A stretch of DNA of 64,000 bases, from contig NZ_CP048031.1 of assembly GCF_010092445.1 (NCBI RefSeq), positions 4,712,001 through 4,776,000 on the forward strand. The letters run 5' to 3'. The notes below the pieces were generated by a model that saw only the letters and a list, made by a program, of their open reading frames with translations, was not told the origin of the DNA and did no database searches. Below are positions 8,697 through 19,093 of this stretch, piece by piece. This DNA is from Shewanella sp. Arc9-LZ (GTDB taxonomy: Bacteria > Pseudomonadota > Gammaproteobacteria > Enterobacterales > Shewanellaceae). The number at the start of each line of letters is the position of its first letter. The first letter of the stretch is position 1. A program made the position numbers and the translations under genes.

Positions 8697-10205
8697 TTAA
8701 AACTTATATTCGTAAGTCGAAAAAACAGTGCCTTGAGTATCATCATCTTGTACTTCGAACTCTGAATTAGCCACACTGCCACCTAAGGTCAACATGCCGT
8801 TAAACATAGGCAAACGATATGACAATTCCAGCATCATGATATCTTCTTTCAATGGCTGTGGAGCCCAAACACCACCGCGATTAACACCGTCTTTATTCAG
8901 TTGAGCATAACGGAGAATAGAGGTAAAACCATGACTATTATCAAATAGGCCTATTAATCCTAAAACATACACATTAGCGTCACTGTCGTAGGTACTGCCA
9001 AAAGCACGACCATAATAACGTGAGCCACTGAGGTAGGTGTCATGTTCATAAAAACAGTTAGAGCTAGTATCAGCTTCATTTTTAAGGCAATAAACCAGAG
9101 TGTCGCTGTATTCGAAAAATAACTTATATTGTTGTTTGGCAAGATTAAAACGCGTATCTACACCGACCATTTTAGCACAATCAGTTATCTCCCACGGTTG
9201 GCCTGTCGAATCCTCACAGGTTCGTTCCAGATATAAGCCCACAGGTACGTCAAACCAGGTATCTGCATAACGGACATCAAAGCCCGCCATCTGGTTACCA
9301 TAGTTTGAACAACCTTCACCTTGACCTGTATCCGCTCGACAATCACGCTGACCAGTAATGGATTTAACTGCGGTATTGAAGCTACATTCTTGGCCTTCAC
9401 CGCAAAACTGTGTGGTCCACGATAAGCCAATTTCTAACTGCTTAAGTGGCTTAATTGCCCCTCGTAGACTCCACAGCAGCACATTAGGAATATACCGATC
9501 TTTCTCCGTCATACTCACACCAGCAGTTAAATTCCAATCACCAAACCATGATAACCAAGGCGTTTCAAATGCTTGAGAATTATTACGACTGACCATTAAA
9601 GATGGCATTGGGCGAGCATTATTTGATTTATGGAGTGAGGAATCAAATCCAGGTCCCCACCATTGGCCGACGCTGCCAGCTGTGACAATCCAATTGCCTA
9701 GCACTACCGCAATATAAGAATCATCTAAACGGATTTCCTCGTCGTCCGCAGGGTTATAATTTGCCGATGCAGAAATCTTATAAGAAAATCGCTCTCCAGT
9801 GTATTCATGTGAGCCTTGTAACTGGCCCTTTTCACGATAATCTGAGCCAAAATGTTGAAAGCGTGCCTCATCAGATGCGGCAGCCACTTTTATACTGGTG
9901 TTACCACGATTACCAACAGCATTTTGGTAGTAAAAATTAACTCGTGCAAAAGCATCAACTAAATCAGGCGTTAACAAAGCAGGTTCAGTTTGAGCCAAAT
10001 CAGTCCCAATACCAGACCACATTAATGGGAATGTATTAATAGGTGCACTAATCACTCCGGCATCAGCTAACGCTTGAATATCTGCACGCAAATAGATATC
10101 GGAGGTATCTACCCATGGTGCGGCTTGAGCACTATCCGCTGTGATAATCATAGTACTTAAGCCAAGCGTGACGGCAACCTTGATCAAACTAAATCCCTTT
10201 ATCAT
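8697..10205 (-). CDS. Wzi-family outer-membrane capsule assembly protein
   Basis: A 502-residue exported protein with a signal peptide ending AQA|APW. After a short helical N-terminal part (residues about 30-70, including YLRADIQALADAGVI) come many alternating beta strands and a C-terminal aromatic residue (YEYKF), as in outer-membrane beta barrels. The pattern fits the Wzi capsule-assembly family. In E. coli Wzi is a surface lectin that anchors group 1 capsule. Here it neighbours coaD and the yjbEFGH exopolysaccharide operon, so a role in retaining or exporting a polysaccharide is reasonable but inferred. Several paired cysteines (CGEGQEC, CRADTGQGEGC) may form disulfides. Confidence 0.75.
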   Translation of the reverse strand: MIKGFSLIKVAVTLGLSTMIITADSAQAAPWVDTSDIYLRADIQALADAGVISAPINTFPLMWSGIGTDLAQTEPALLTPDLVDAFARVNFYYQNAVGNRGNTSIKVAAASDEARFQHFGSDYREKGQLQGSHEYTGERFSYKISASANYNPADDEEIRLDDSYIAVVLGNWIVTAGSVGQWWGPGFDSSLHKSNNARPMPSLMVSRNNSQAFETPWLSWFGDWNLTAGVSMTEKDRYIPNVLLWSLRGAIKPLKQLEIGLSWTTQFCGEGQECSFNTAVKSITGQRDCRADTGQGEGCSNYGNQMAGFDVRYADTWFDVPVGLYLERTCEDSTGQPWEITDCAKMVGVDTRFNLAKQQYKLFFEYSDTLVYCLKNEADTSSNCFYEHDTYLSGSRYYGRAFGSTYDSDANVYVLGLIGLFDNSHGFTSILRYAQLNKDGVNRGGVWAPQPLKEDIMMLELSYRLPMFNGMLTLGGSVANSEFEVQDDDTQGTVFSTYEYKF

Positions 10206-10209
10206 ACGA

Positions 10210-10788
<579 letters not shown>

Positions 10789-10950
10789 TTAATTAAACAT
10801 TTTTTGTAAAAAATTGAAATCCAGTAAATTACTATCTCAACATCATTGAATATTTATTAACCAATAATATCGAATTTAATATGGAAGTGAATTGATTGTA
10901 TGCTAATCTATCATAGGTTTGTTTGGATATTTTACGGGAATACTTTGAAT

Positions 10951-11241
10951 ATGAAAAAATTAGCTATAGCGTTAACAACTGCTTTATTAATGGTTAGTTC
11001 AGCTCAAGCGGCTGAAGAAACTGCAGGTACTGGTACTGGCGCTGGCGCTGGTGCTGGTGCTGGTGGCTTAGGTGCTGTAGCTGTAGGTGGTATTGCTGTT
11101 GCTACTGGAGTTATTGTTAGCGTAGTTGCTGTGTCTGTGAATGATAGTAATTCTGAGAATGGCACAGGTACTGGTACTGGCACTGGTACAACAACAACGA
11201 GCACTGGTACAGGCACTACTACAACTTCAGTTACAAACTAA
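10951..11241 (+). CDS. yjbE: YjbE-like small exported Gly/Thr-rich protein
   Basis: A 96-residue protein with a signal peptide (MKKLAIALTTALLMVSSAQA). A Gly/Ala stretch follows (alternating GTG and GAG), then a glycine-rich hydrophobic segment (GGLGAVAVGGIAVATGVIVSVVAVSV), then a tail of Thr, Gly and Ser. This matches E. coli YjbE in size and layout, and yjbF-G-H follow. In E. coli yjbEFGH is linked to an exopolysaccharide, and YjbE has no known activity. The frame extends upstream to 10900, but the signal peptide fixes the start at 10951. The coding repeats are made of 6-bp DNA units (GGTACT/GGCACT, GCTGGC/GCTGGT) that could slip. Confidence 0.75.
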   Translation: MKKLAIALTTALLMVSSAQAAEETAGTGTGAGAGAGAGGLGAVAVGGIAVATGVIVSVVAVSVNDSNSENGTGTGTGTGTTTTSTGTGTTTTSVTN

Positions 11242-11261
11242 AGTCGTTAGTAAAATAAAAA

Positions 11262-11286
11262 AGCACATTTTTAATGTGCTTTTTTT
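11262..11286 (+). terminator. Terminator/attenuator between yjbE and yjbF
   Basis: An 8-bp stem AGCACATT/AATGTGCT with loop TTT is followed by seven T residues. It sits inside the presumed operon, so it probably attenuates transcription and lets yjbE be made in excess of yjbFGH. Confidence 0.8.
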
Positions 11287-11327
11287 ATTTTCCATAAATA
11301 TTATAAAGCTTAAGGAATTGAGCTAGT

Positions 11328-12044
11328 ATGCCTTTTATTTTAAATAGCAAAACTCTATTTGTTATCTCTTTGATCACCTTATCTGGTTGCAGTAACACTT
11401 CATCCCAAATTGCTGATATGGTTAAAGAAAGTATTATCGGACCGCCTGACTCGGTCATTTCAGCAAGTAAAATTGAAAGTAGTCCATATGCCAGTATCTA
11501 CGTCAGAGTAAATAAGTCTTCTCAAGCCTATGTATTACTTGCTTTTGCTGAAGCACCACAGACAATCCCTGCTACGCCATTTTCAAAAAAAAATGCTGAA
11601 TTAAAGTGGGTATCATCTGATGCTGCGATGCTCGTTACTCGCAACGGTCGCTTACTGAAAACAGTCAATTTGTTTGATGGCAACCTTATCACTCTTAGCA
11701 GCGAACAAATCGATCCAATTTCATTAGGACTTCATTTAACCAGCACACCAATGCAATGGCAAAGTACCATTGATTGGCAACCCGGTTACCATTTTAGTTA
11801 CAAACAGCAATCAACCTTTACCTTTATTGCTGATGAGACCGTAATCATCAATGAGAGTCCCATGCTATTGAAAAGGTTTGATGAACATGTATTTATTCCC
11901 AAATTAGGTATCGAATACAACAACCAGTTTTGGATTGATGCCACTTCTGGAGTGGTCTTTAAAAGCAACCAAAAAATTGCTCCCAATCTCCCTTATATTG
12001 ATATCACGCTGTTAAAGCCTTATACATTTGAGGATATAAAATGA
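11328..12044 (+). CDS. yjbF: YjbF/GfcB-family outer-membrane lipoprotein
   Basis: A 238-residue lipoprotein with lipobox LSGC and lipidated C21. The mature part fits the YjbF/GfcB family of group 4 capsule and Yjb exopolysaccharide operons: a beta-rich periplasmic domain with segments such as MLVTRNGRLLKT and SFTFIADETV-like strands. It overlaps the next gene by 4 bp (ATGA). It probably works in the periplasm or at the inner face of the outer membrane in polysaccharide secretion. The biochemical role of the family is not established. Confidence 0.8.
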   Translation: MPFILNSKTLFVISLITLSGCSNTSSQIADMVKESIIGPPDSVISASKIESSPYASIYVRVNKSSQAYVLLAFAEAPQTIPATPFSKKNAELKWVSSDAAMLVTRNGRLLKTVNLFDGNLITLSSEQIDPISLGLHLTSTPMQWQSTIDWQPGYHFSYKQQSTFTFIADETVIINESPMLLKRFDEHVFIPKLGIEYNNQFWIDATSGVVFKSNQKIAPNLPYIDITLLKPYTFEDIK

Positions 12045-12823
12045 CGCTGTTTATTAGATTACTACCGTTTTTATTAATTTTTCTTGCTCGGAGTGTCAGC
12101 GCTGAAACAACAATTACCGTCACACAATCAACAACAGCAACAAGAACATTAACGCTTGAATATTCACAACCTGTACGATTGGTGCAAGTTGTTGAAGACA
12201 GTTTGGCAAACATTAGTAAATTAGTTTCTCAAAATGACATCCAGCCACAACCTATCTATTGGTCATCTGCCGGACTTTATGACCTATCCGCCGCCACGGC
12301 AGTAGAAAACCAGCAACAACAAGTTTTACATTTACTAAGTAACCAAGATTCCAATAAAAATAAGCCAAAAAATATTCAAGCAATAAAAGCATTATCAGAT
12401 TGGATAACGGTTAATGAATTCGCAAAACGTGAAGCAATTATTTTGGACTTTGACTCAGCAAGACTTAAAGAAGAACTAAATCCACTTATTTCAGGACACT
12501 ATTTATTCTCATTACCAACCAAACCTGGATATGTAATGGTATTAGGTGCAGTAGAGAAAAATGGCAAACAACCGTTTCGAGTCAGGCAAAATGCAACGAA
12601 ATACCTCGATTGGGCTTTACCAATAGATGATTCAAACAACAGTTTTGCATGGTTAATTCAACCTGATGGAAAAGTTGAACATTACCCAATAGCCTATTGG
12701 AATAATCACCATATTGATATTGCGCCGGGGGCAATTATTTACCTTGAATTTCAAGGTGCTCAAGAAAATGAACAAGTATTAAATCAACAAGTGATTGAAT
12801 TATTAAAATATTGGATACGTTAA
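12041..12823 (+). CDS. yjbG: YjbG/GfcC-family periplasmic polysaccharide protein
   Basis: A 260-residue exported protein; the signal peptide ends near SVSA|ETT (about residue 21). Composition and position match YjbG/GfcC, a periplasmic family with ubiquitin-like folds related to domains of the Wza polysaccharide exporter. The C-terminal region contains the typical FAWLIQPDGKVEHYPIAYWN stretch. It overlaps yjbF by 4 bp and is followed at once by yjbH. It probably helps pass an exopolysaccharide across the envelope; this is inference. Confidence 0.8.
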   Translation: MTLFIRLLPFLLIFLARSVSAETTITVTQSTTATRTLTLEYSQPVRLVQVVEDSLANISKLVSQNDIQPQPIYWSSAGLYDLSAATAVENQQQQVLHLLSNQDSNKNKPKNIQAIKALSDWITVNEFAKREAIILDFDSARLKEELNPLISGHYLFSLPTKPGYVMVLGAVEKNGKQPFRVRQNATKYLDWALPIDDSNNSFAWLIQPDGKVEHYPIAYWNNHHIDIAPGAIIYLEFQGAQENEQVLNQQVIELLKYWIR

Positions 12824-12825
12824 CC

Positions 12826-15015
12826 ATGAGCAATGTCAAGCAGAATGTTAGTTACCTTTTCGCCATTCCTTTTATGTTTAGCAGTGTACTTGTATCCGAA
12901 AAAGCCCTAGGTGATGAGTTATCTAAACAGAAAGTTACTCCTTCCCAATATGACTTTGGCGGTGTAGGTCTGATTCAAATGCCTACAGGTAGAATGGCCG
13001 CTGAAGGTGAGTTTAGTGTTAACGCCACTTTTAACGAAGATTATTATCACGGTGCATTATCAATCCAACTTTTCCCTTGGTTAGAAACCACTATTCGTTA
13101 CACTCAAGTTCCTGATGTGCTTTACAGTAATGACCCTGAATTTAGTGGTGATACTTATTACACCGACAAAGGTATCGACGTAAAACTGCGCTTACTAGAA
13201 GAAAGCTATTGGGTACCTGAAACGTCTATCGGCGTACGAGATATCGGCGGTACCGGCTTATTCGATAGCGAATATATTGCTATGACCAAAGGATTTGGTC
13301 CGTTCGATGCAACTATTGGTATGGGTTGGGGTTATATAGGTAACCGCGGTAATTTAACCGACGCTAACAAATCGTCATCTGTCGATTGTAATCGAAATAC
13401 CGGCTACAAAGGCAAAGGCGGCAATGTTGACTTTGAACGTTGGTTTAAAGGCTGTAGTGCAGTTTTCGCTGGTATAGAATATCAAACGCCTTGGGATCCT
13501 TTACGTATAAAGGTTGAGTACGATGGTAATGATTATAAGTCTGACTTTGCCGCTTTACGTACTGGTAATGAACTTAAACAAAGTAGCCCAATAAACTATG
13601 GTTTATTGTATAAAGTGAGTAACTGGGGCGACTTTAAGTTGAGTTATGAACGCGGTAACACCTGGACATTAGGCTTTAGTTTAGCGACTAATTTTAATTC
13701 CTTAAAATCGAACTGGCGTGACACACCAAAGCAAGCTATTAAAGATAAACCTGATATAGCCGATCGCAAAGTTGATTTACCAGAATTAAATAAACGACTG
13801 GCTTATGATGCAGGATACAAAGGCGCCAAGATTTACATCAAAAATGATGAAGTCACCGTAGTAGCAACTCAAACAAAATATCGTGACAGAAAATACGCAC
13901 ACAATCAGGCTGGACGTATTTTAGTGAATCAGTTTCCTAGCGCCAAGACCTTCAAAATTATTGAAAATACTGCACATTTACCTACAACTGAAACAGATAT
14001 TGATGCTCAGAAATTTAAAGATGCTGTTCAGTATAACTACATTAATGCAAATATTGAAGATAGCACTAAAGTAATCGAACCCACTCTACCTACTGAAAAA
14101 CCCGATTGGGAAACGCCTGACCAATGGAACTATGGCTTTGCGCCAAAACTAGCTCAATCTTTTGGTGGTTCAGAAAATTTTTACCTCTTTAACTTAGGTA
14201 TCAACGGATCTGCAGGCCGTTGGTTAACAGACAATTTAGAAGTAAGTAGCTCTATTTATATCAACTTGTTTGATAACTACGACCAATTTAAATATGAAAC
14301 ACCACCAGATGGTACTGACTTAAAACGTGTCAGAACTTTGGTCCGACAATACGTATCAGATAATCCAGTTCGTGTTGATAATCTACAACTAACTTGGTTA
14401 GATAAACTCAGTGAAAATATCTATGCCCAAGCGTATGTAGGTTATCTAGAAATGATGTTTGGTGGTGTTGGTGGCGAAGTACTATACAGACCGATGAACA
14501 GTGAATGGGCATTTGGGGTAGATGTAAACTACGTGAAACAACGCGACCCAGATAATCTTTTCGGGTTCTTTGATCAAGAAATAAACTTTGATCCTGACTC
14601 AGGACGTTTTTACCGTGCCCAAACAGGTACATTCACTGGTCATGCTAGCGTATATTATCAACCAAGCTGGTTCGATGATGTACTACTTAAGGTTAGCTAT
14701 GGTCAATACTTAGCAGAAGATCGCGGTGTTACTGTAGATTTTTCTAAGCAATTTGATAGTGGGGTAATTGTGGGTGCATTCGCCTCTAAGACAAACTTGT
14801 CTGCTGATCAATTCGGCGAAGGTAGTTTCACCAAAGGATTTTATATCTCGATCCCGTTTGATGCCATATTACCTACGCCAGTAACTAATCGCGGAAATCT
14901 TGCTTGGCAGCCATTAACTCGTGATGGTGGCCAAAAGTTGGGACGTAAATTTGAATTATATGGCGGTACTGATGCCCGAGCACCTTGGCTAAATAAGCCT
15001 TCTACAACAAAATAA
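12826..15015 (+). CDS. yjbH: YjbH/GfcD-family outer-membrane beta-barrel protein
   Basis: About 729 residues. The N-terminus is hydrophobic (signal-peptide-like, residues about 8-28). It is followed by a YjbH-type domain (GGVGLIQMPTGRMAAEGEFSV at its start) and a C-terminal barrel-like half beginning near WNYGFAPKLAQSFGG. The family is a large outer-membrane porin-like protein proposed to let exopolysaccharide exit. An in-frame ATG at 12811 overlaps yjbG and gives 734 residues. I chose 12826, directly after the yjbG stop; neither start has a convincing ribosome site. It ends the yjbEFGH operon. Confidence 0.82.
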   Translation: MSNVKQNVSYLFAIPFMFSSVLVSEKALGDELSKQKVTPSQYDFGGVGLIQMPTGRMAAEGEFSVNATFNEDYYHGALSIQLFPWLETTIRYTQVPDVLYSNDPEFSGDTYYTDKGIDVKLRLLEESYWVPETSIGVRDIGGTGLFDSEYIAMTKGFGPFDATIGMGWGYIGNRGNLTDANKSSSVDCNRNTGYKGKGGNVDFERWFKGCSAVFAGIEYQTPWDPLRIKVEYDGNDYKSDFAALRTGNELKQSSPINYGLLYKVSNWGDFKLSYERGNTWTLGFSLATNFNSLKSNWRDTPKQAIKDKPDIADRKVDLPELNKRLAYDAGYKGAKIYIKNDEVTVVATQTKYRDRKYAHNQAGRILVNQFPSAKTFKIIENTAHLPTTETDIDAQKFKDAVQYNYINANIEDSTKVIEPTLPTEKPDWETPDQWNYGFAPKLAQSFGGSENFYLFNLGINGSAGRWLTDNLEVSSSIYINLFDNYDQFKYETPPDGTDLKRVRTLVRQYVSDNPVRVDNLQLTWLDKLSENIYAQAYVGYLEMMFGGVGGEVLYRPMNSEWAFGVDVNYVKQRDPDNLFGFFDQEINFDPDSGRFYRAQTGTFTGHASVYYQPSWFDDVLLKVSYGQYLAEDRGVTVDFSKQFDSGVIVGAFASKTNLSADQFGEGSFTKGFYISIPFDAILPTPVTNRGNLAWQPLTRDGGQKLGRKFELYGGTDARAPWLNKPSTTK

Positions 15016-15020
15016 ATGCC

Positions 15021-15059
15021 AATGAGGGGCGATATGAATAACTTCACATCGTCCCCATT
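15021..15059 (+). terminator. Possible terminator of yjbEFGH
   Basis: GGGGCGAT pairs with ATCG-T-CCCC (one bulge), with flanking AATG/CATT, to give a long hairpin just past the yjbH stop. The T tract is poor, so confidence is limited. The rest of the 15060-15316 spacer shows nothing I can name. Confidence 0.4.
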
Positions 15060-15316
15060 AAAATACAAAAAGCAATCACTACCCTTCTTTCACCAGAACT
15101 CAGAATAAGAAATGAAGAAAAAATTCAGCATTTTTTCAAATTCAGTATTCCAGAAAAACCTGCATGTGAGTCCAAACCTTGATAACAAAGCAAATTAATT
15201 CATCCTCCTCAGAAGTGAATCAATTACTATTAAATGGAACCAACTAGGCTAGCGGTATAAAACACAATTATGGTGGTAAATTATCTAAAGTTCAGATTAC
15301 TTACCTTGTAAAATCA

Positions 15317-16078
15317 CTATGGTTTATTGCTGTTGAATCTAGGAAGTGATGGCAGATGTTGTTTATGTTTCAACAATTTCAGCTCGAACTTCACTTTTTG
15401 CCAAATACGCAATAAATGATGACGTTCAACATGAGTACGTCTACCTTGTCGATTAATATCACTGTCTAAATCGGTTCCAATCACAGGAAAAGGTCTTACA
15501 ACAAAGCAACGTAATTGTTTTTCGAACCAAAATTGAATATCAATATCAACAGGACGGGCAATAGGGTATGCCGTTGCTAATAATTTTTGTGCTCCAGCAA
15601 ATGACACGCATTGGCCGCGGGTTGAAGCTGGTAACTTTAAACATGTGGATAAACTAAAGCGCTCATCAAGCACAATCGATTTTACAATACCTTTGGGCTT
15701 ACGCCCGTGACACAATTTAATGTAATCCCAATCAGCAGAAAGATTATTAATGTGTTGTATCACCGTCATTAACGCAGGATCTAGGATTGAGTCATCCTCA
15801 AGAATTAAAGCGTAATCTAACTGTTGTTCAATAATCATTTGCCAACATTGGACATGGCTTAGGTAGCAGCCAATTTCACCCAAATTAAGCTTTTTGTCGT
15901 ATTTTTGAAGGTTTGTTTGCGGATCATACACTTTCGCAATATCGATATCGTGCAAATCCTTACCGTATACGGCGGAAATACGTTGGTATTCGATACCTAA
16001 TTGTTTTAGCTGCTCATCCATGAACGTAAATCGTTCAGTACTGTTATCTAAATTAATGAGAAAAACTTTACATTTCAT
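15317..16078 (-). CDS. Glycosyltransferase family 25 (LPS/glycan galactosyltransferase type)
   Basis: A 253-residue GT25 protein. The N-terminus CKVFLINLDNSTERF is the family opening, followed by QLGIEYQRISAVYGKDL, GEIGCYLSHVQCW and the acidic metal-site segment ALILEDDSIL. GT25 enzymes add hexoses, often galactose, to lipopolysaccharide or lipooligosaccharide in the cytoplasm. The gene stands alone on the minus strand between yjbH and an LPS-type glycosyltransferase. Donor and acceptor cannot be read from sequence. Confidence 0.85.
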   Translation of the reverse strand: MKCKVFLINLDNSTERFTFMDEQLKQLGIEYQRISAVYGKDLHDIDIAKVYDPQTNLQKYDKKLNLGEIGCYLSHVQCWQMIIEQQLDYALILEDDSILDPALMTVIQHINNLSADWDYIKLCHGRKPKGIVKSIVLDERFSLSTCLKLPASTRGQCVSFAGAQKLLATAYPIARPVDIDIQFWFEKQLRCFVVRPFPVIGTDLDSDINRQGRRTHVERHHLLRIWQKVKFELKLLKHKQHLPSLPRFNSNKP

Positions 16079-16581
16079 ATATTACTAACCCAAACACCCA
16101 ATTTAATCATGTTCAACTACTGATATTTAACCCTAGAATATTCAGTAATGGCGACATCTGCTGAATAAAATGGTTGATGCTACCGTTAGGTTACTTTTAC
16201 TAGTGACATTTGATTTAATCCATTGAATAAATTGAAAACAACCCTTAAGAAAACCGTGGTTGTTTTGCGTCCTTGCACTCACATGCATTTCACCATTTTT
16301 ACAGTGAGAGGTTTGGGAGTATATCATTAATATTCTGGCTTTAGCTTGTTGTCAAAAAATTCATCACAATGGCTAGATTAGTTAACAATAGCAACCGATA
16401 TTTGTTAACCCTTGATACAATTCCGCATGCAAACGATGAACAAACGGTCTTGAGTTGATATACTCTGTGACAGCTCTTGCGCCAATCATCATGGTCGTTG
16501 AGAAAATCGTTAAAAGTCACAATACAATAAGCCCCATCATCTGATGGAATTAAGTTAATATTTTATCTTTCAGACAGTCAT
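16079..16581. other. 500-bp intergenic region, no gene supported
   Basis: The spacer holds only weak inverted repeats: ATTCAG/CTGAAT around 16139-16166 and CCATCA/TGATGG near 16534-16547, in the leader of the following glycosyltransferase. A 61-codon minus-strand frame at 16142-16327 shows no family resemblance and is not called. No JUMPstart/ops element (GGCGGTAG) is seen, although this is the upstream edge of a surface-polysaccharide region. Confidence 0.5.
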
Positions 16582-17583
16582 ATGAAAAAAATCTTAGTCA
16601 TCAAACACGATAAAATTGGCGATTTTGTACTGACATGGCCAGCACTTTATTTACTCAGAAAAGCAATGCCCGAAGCGACTATTGATGTATTTGTCGCACC
16701 GGTTGTTAAGTCCTTTGCTGAAGCCTGTCCATATGTAGACAACACTATTATCGACTCAAAAGATGATACAGACATTGCTGAGCAAATTGCGAAGCAACAT
16801 TACGATGCTGTAATCATTCTGTTGTCAGAATTTCGAATTTATAAAATTCTTAGCAAAAGCAATATTCCATATAAATTAGTACCTAAACATAATTGGTATC
16901 AATATTTATATAAACATCGAGCAAGCAATGAATACTTAAACAGTGAAGGCTGCTGGCGAGGTGCGTGTATGCTTGTAGAGCACTTCTTAACTCACCACGG
17001 TTATGCCATTCCTAAACTACCTGATAGATTTTGGGATATGAGTGATCGCAAAGAATATTGGCAACAACACTACCAAAAGTTAACCAACGAAAAGCTAATT
17101 TTTATTCATCCAGGTACCGGTGGCTCTTCTGGTTGCGTACCTGTAGAAAAGCTAGTTCAGTTAATGATAAATGTTGATCAACAAACTCAATCAGCATGCC
17201 ATTTTATTTTAACATTTAACGGAAGTGAACTGGAGCTAGCAAAAGAAATTCAAACGTTACTGGCCAATACCTCAATTAAAATATCGCTGGCTAAGCCGTT
17301 AGACCGTTTGATTGATTTTTCCGAATCATTGGTAGCAGCAGACATGTTTATTGCCGGCTCAACAGGGCCTCTGCATATCGCGGGCTTACATAATGTGCCT
17401 ACTGTTGGATTTTACGCAGGAAGACGCTCAACACCTCATATTAGGTGGGGAACATTATCTGAACCAAGCAAACGATTTGCTTATACGCCTCCCGTAGGAA
17501 AAAGAACGGGTCGTAATATGGCATTAATCAATTTTGATCAGGTATCGAATGAAATAGCCGACTTTTTGAACGAACAATCTTAG
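16582..17583 (+). CDS. Glycosyltransferase family 9 (heptosyltransferase type)
   Basis: A 333-residue GT9 protein. It opens with KKILVIKHDKIGDFVLTWPAL, the family's N-terminal motif with the catalytic-type Asp, and has the C-terminal sugar-nucleotide segment VAADMFIAGSTGPLHIAGLHNVPTVGFY. It has the layout of ADP-heptose:LPS transferases that build the inner or outer core at the cytoplasmic face. It precedes hldD, the ADP-heptose epimerase, by 56 bp on the same strand, which supports heptose as donor. Which core heptose it adds is unknown. Confidence 0.85.
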   Translation: MKKILVIKHDKIGDFVLTWPALYLLRKAMPEATIDVFVAPVVKSFAEACPYVDNTIIDSKDDTDIAEQIAKQHYDAVIILLSEFRIYKILSKSNIPYKLVPKHNWYQYLYKHRASNEYLNSEGCWRGACMLVEHFLTHHGYAIPKLPDRFWDMSDRKEYWQQHYQKLTNEKLIFIHPGTGGSSGCVPVEKLVQLMINVDQQTQSACHFILTFNGSELELAKEIQTLLANTSIKISLAKPLDRLIDFSESLVAADMFIAGSTGPLHIAGLHNVPTVGFYAGRRSTPHIRWGTLSEPSKRFAYTPPVGKRTGRNMALINFDQVSNEIADFLNEQS

Positions 17584-17639
17584 ATTGTCGCAGTGTGTTA
17601 AATTAGCTCATCGCGAGCAACAATAATGGAAATACGAAT

Positions 17640-18593
17640 ATGATAGTTGTGACAGGCGCAGCCGGGTTTATTGGTAGTAATTTAGTAAAACAACTTAATG
17701 CCATGGGCCGAAATGACATTATTGCGGTAGACGACTTAACTGACGGCACCCAGATGTTCAATTTAGCCGATTGTGAAATTGCTGATTATCTTGATAAAGA
17801 TGATTTCATCAAGCAAATCAAAGCGGGCGATTTTGATAACAAACTTGAAGTCATTTTCCATCAAGGCGCTTGCTCATCGACCACCGAGTGGGATGGCAAG
17901 TTTATGATGGCCAATAACTACGAGTATTCAAAAACATTATTGCATTACAGCCAAGCTAATAACTGCCAATTTATTTACGCCTCTTCTGCATCTGTCTATG
18001 GTGGCAGCGAAAAGTTTATTGAGCAACGCGAACTCGAAAAACCGCTCAATGTCTACGCTTACTCTAAGTTCTTATTTGATCAATATGTAAGACAGCAAAA
18101 ACTCACTGGCCAAGTGGCAGGATTACGTTATTTCAACGTCTATGGTCCGCGTGAACAACACAAAGGCGGCATGGCCAGTGTGGCATTCCACTTTAACAAC
18201 CAAATTAACGCCAATGGCGTGTGTCGTTTGTTTGAAGGTGTTGATGGTTATGAAAATGGTCAGCAACTTCGTGACTTTGTGTTTGTCGAAGATGTGGTTA
18301 ACGTCAATTTATGGCTATGGCAGAACCCATCCGTATCAGGCATATATAACTGCGGAACAGGCCAAGCGCAGAGCTTTAATGATGTAGCCAATGCTGTCAT
18401 TGCTTATCATGGTAAAGGGCATATTGAATACATTCCTTTCCCAGACAAATTGAAAGGCGCTTATCAGAGTTATACCCAAGCTGATTTAACTCAATTAAGA
18501 GCGGCTGGTTACCAAGCTGAGTTTAAAACAGTTGAGCAAGCCGTACCTGAATATTTAGATTGGCTTAAAACCCAACATTTTATTGGTCAATAA
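17640..18593 (+). CDS. hldD: ADP-L-glycero-D-manno-heptose 6-epimerase
   Basis: A 317-residue short-chain dehydrogenase-type epimerase that converts ADP-D-glycero- to ADP-L-glycero-manno-heptose, the donor for LPS core. The nucleotide-binding GAAGFIG is at residues 6-12, and the catalytic Tyr/Lys pair is Y139xxxK143 (YAYSK). The segments [19 protein letters not shown] and [16 protein letters not shown] are diagnostic of HldD. It lies after the GT9 gene and ends at a strong terminator. Confidence 0.96.
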   Translation: MIVVTGAAGFIGSNLVKQLNAMGRNDIIAVDDLTDGTQMFNLADCEIADYLDKDDFIKQIKAGDFDNKLEVIFHQGACSSTTEWDGKFMMANNYEYSKTLLHYSQANNCQFIYASSASVYGGSEKFIEQRELEKPLNVYAYSKFLFDQYVRQQKLTGQVAGLRYFNVYGPREQHKGGMASVAFHFNNQINANGVCRLFEGVDGYENGQQLRDFVFVEDVVNVNLWLWQNPSVSGIYNCGTGQAQSFNDVANAVIAYHGKGHIEYIPFPDKLKGAYQSYTQADLTQLRAAGYQAEFKTVEQAVPEYLDWLKTQHFIGQ

Positions 18594-18633
18594 CGGTTTA
18601 TAGCTCTTATGAAGCGAAAACTAGCTTAACAGC

Positions 18634-18666
18634 AACATGCTATGGCGTTTTTATCCATAGCATGTT
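18634..18666. terminator. Strong hairpin between convergent hldD and tagD-like genes
   Basis: A perfect 12-bp stem AACATGCTATGG/CCATAGCATGTT with a 9-nt loop sits between two convergent genes. The downstream T run on the plus strand is imperfect (TTTCTGTTTC). It probably serves both directions. Confidence 0.65.
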
Positions 18667-18692
18667 TCTGTTTCATAGAAATGATTAACTCA

Positions 18693-19085
18693 CTATCTAA
18701 TTTCTTTAACGATCTCAATTAACATTGTTGTTGAAATCGCAGGGGTTCTTGGTAAATACACCACTTTACATAGATGAGATAGATGATCAAAACGTCCCTC
18801 CCAATCATCCCCCATCACTAAGTAATCAGCTTGATACTTTTGAATGTACTCGGCTTTAAGCTCTAATGACTCTTCAAGAAAAACTTGATCTACACAGGAT
18901 AGAGCCGCGACAATTCTCATTCGATCGATTTCATCGCAAATAGGGTTTCGTTGTTTTTTACTAAAATTAAGAGCATCAGATGACACCCCAACAACTAACT
19001 TACCGCCTAACTCTTTCGCTCTTTCTAAAATATTTAAATGACCAATATGAAACATGTCAAAAGTACCGAATGTAATAATGTTCAT
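18693..19085 (-). CDS. Glycerol-3-phosphate cytidylyltransferase-like protein (TagD type)
   Basis: A 130-residue nucleotidyltransferase. GTFDMFHIGH is the HxGH CTP-binding motif at residues 7-16, and RTPAISTT occupies the position of the RTxGISTT motif of TagD. TagD makes CDP-glycerol from CTP and glycerol 3-phosphate. The gene is 8 bp downstream of a CDP-glycerol glycerophosphotransferase-like gene on the same strand, so the pair probably makes and uses CDP-glycerol (or a related CDP-alditol). The altered motif (PA for EG) leaves some doubt about the substrate. Confidence 0.8.
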   Translation of the reverse strand: MNIITFGTFDMFHIGHLNILERAKELGGKLVVGVSSDALNFSKKQRNPICDEIDRMRIVAALSCVDQVFLEESLELKAEYIQKYQADYLVMGDDWEGRFDHLSHLCKVVYLPRTPAISTTMLIEIVKEIR

Positions 19086-19093
19086 CTAAATCC

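Noticed and set aside
16142..16327. 61-codon minus-strand frame in the long spacer
   Set aside because: No ribosome site of note, no family pattern, and many Ser/His codons typical of chance frames.
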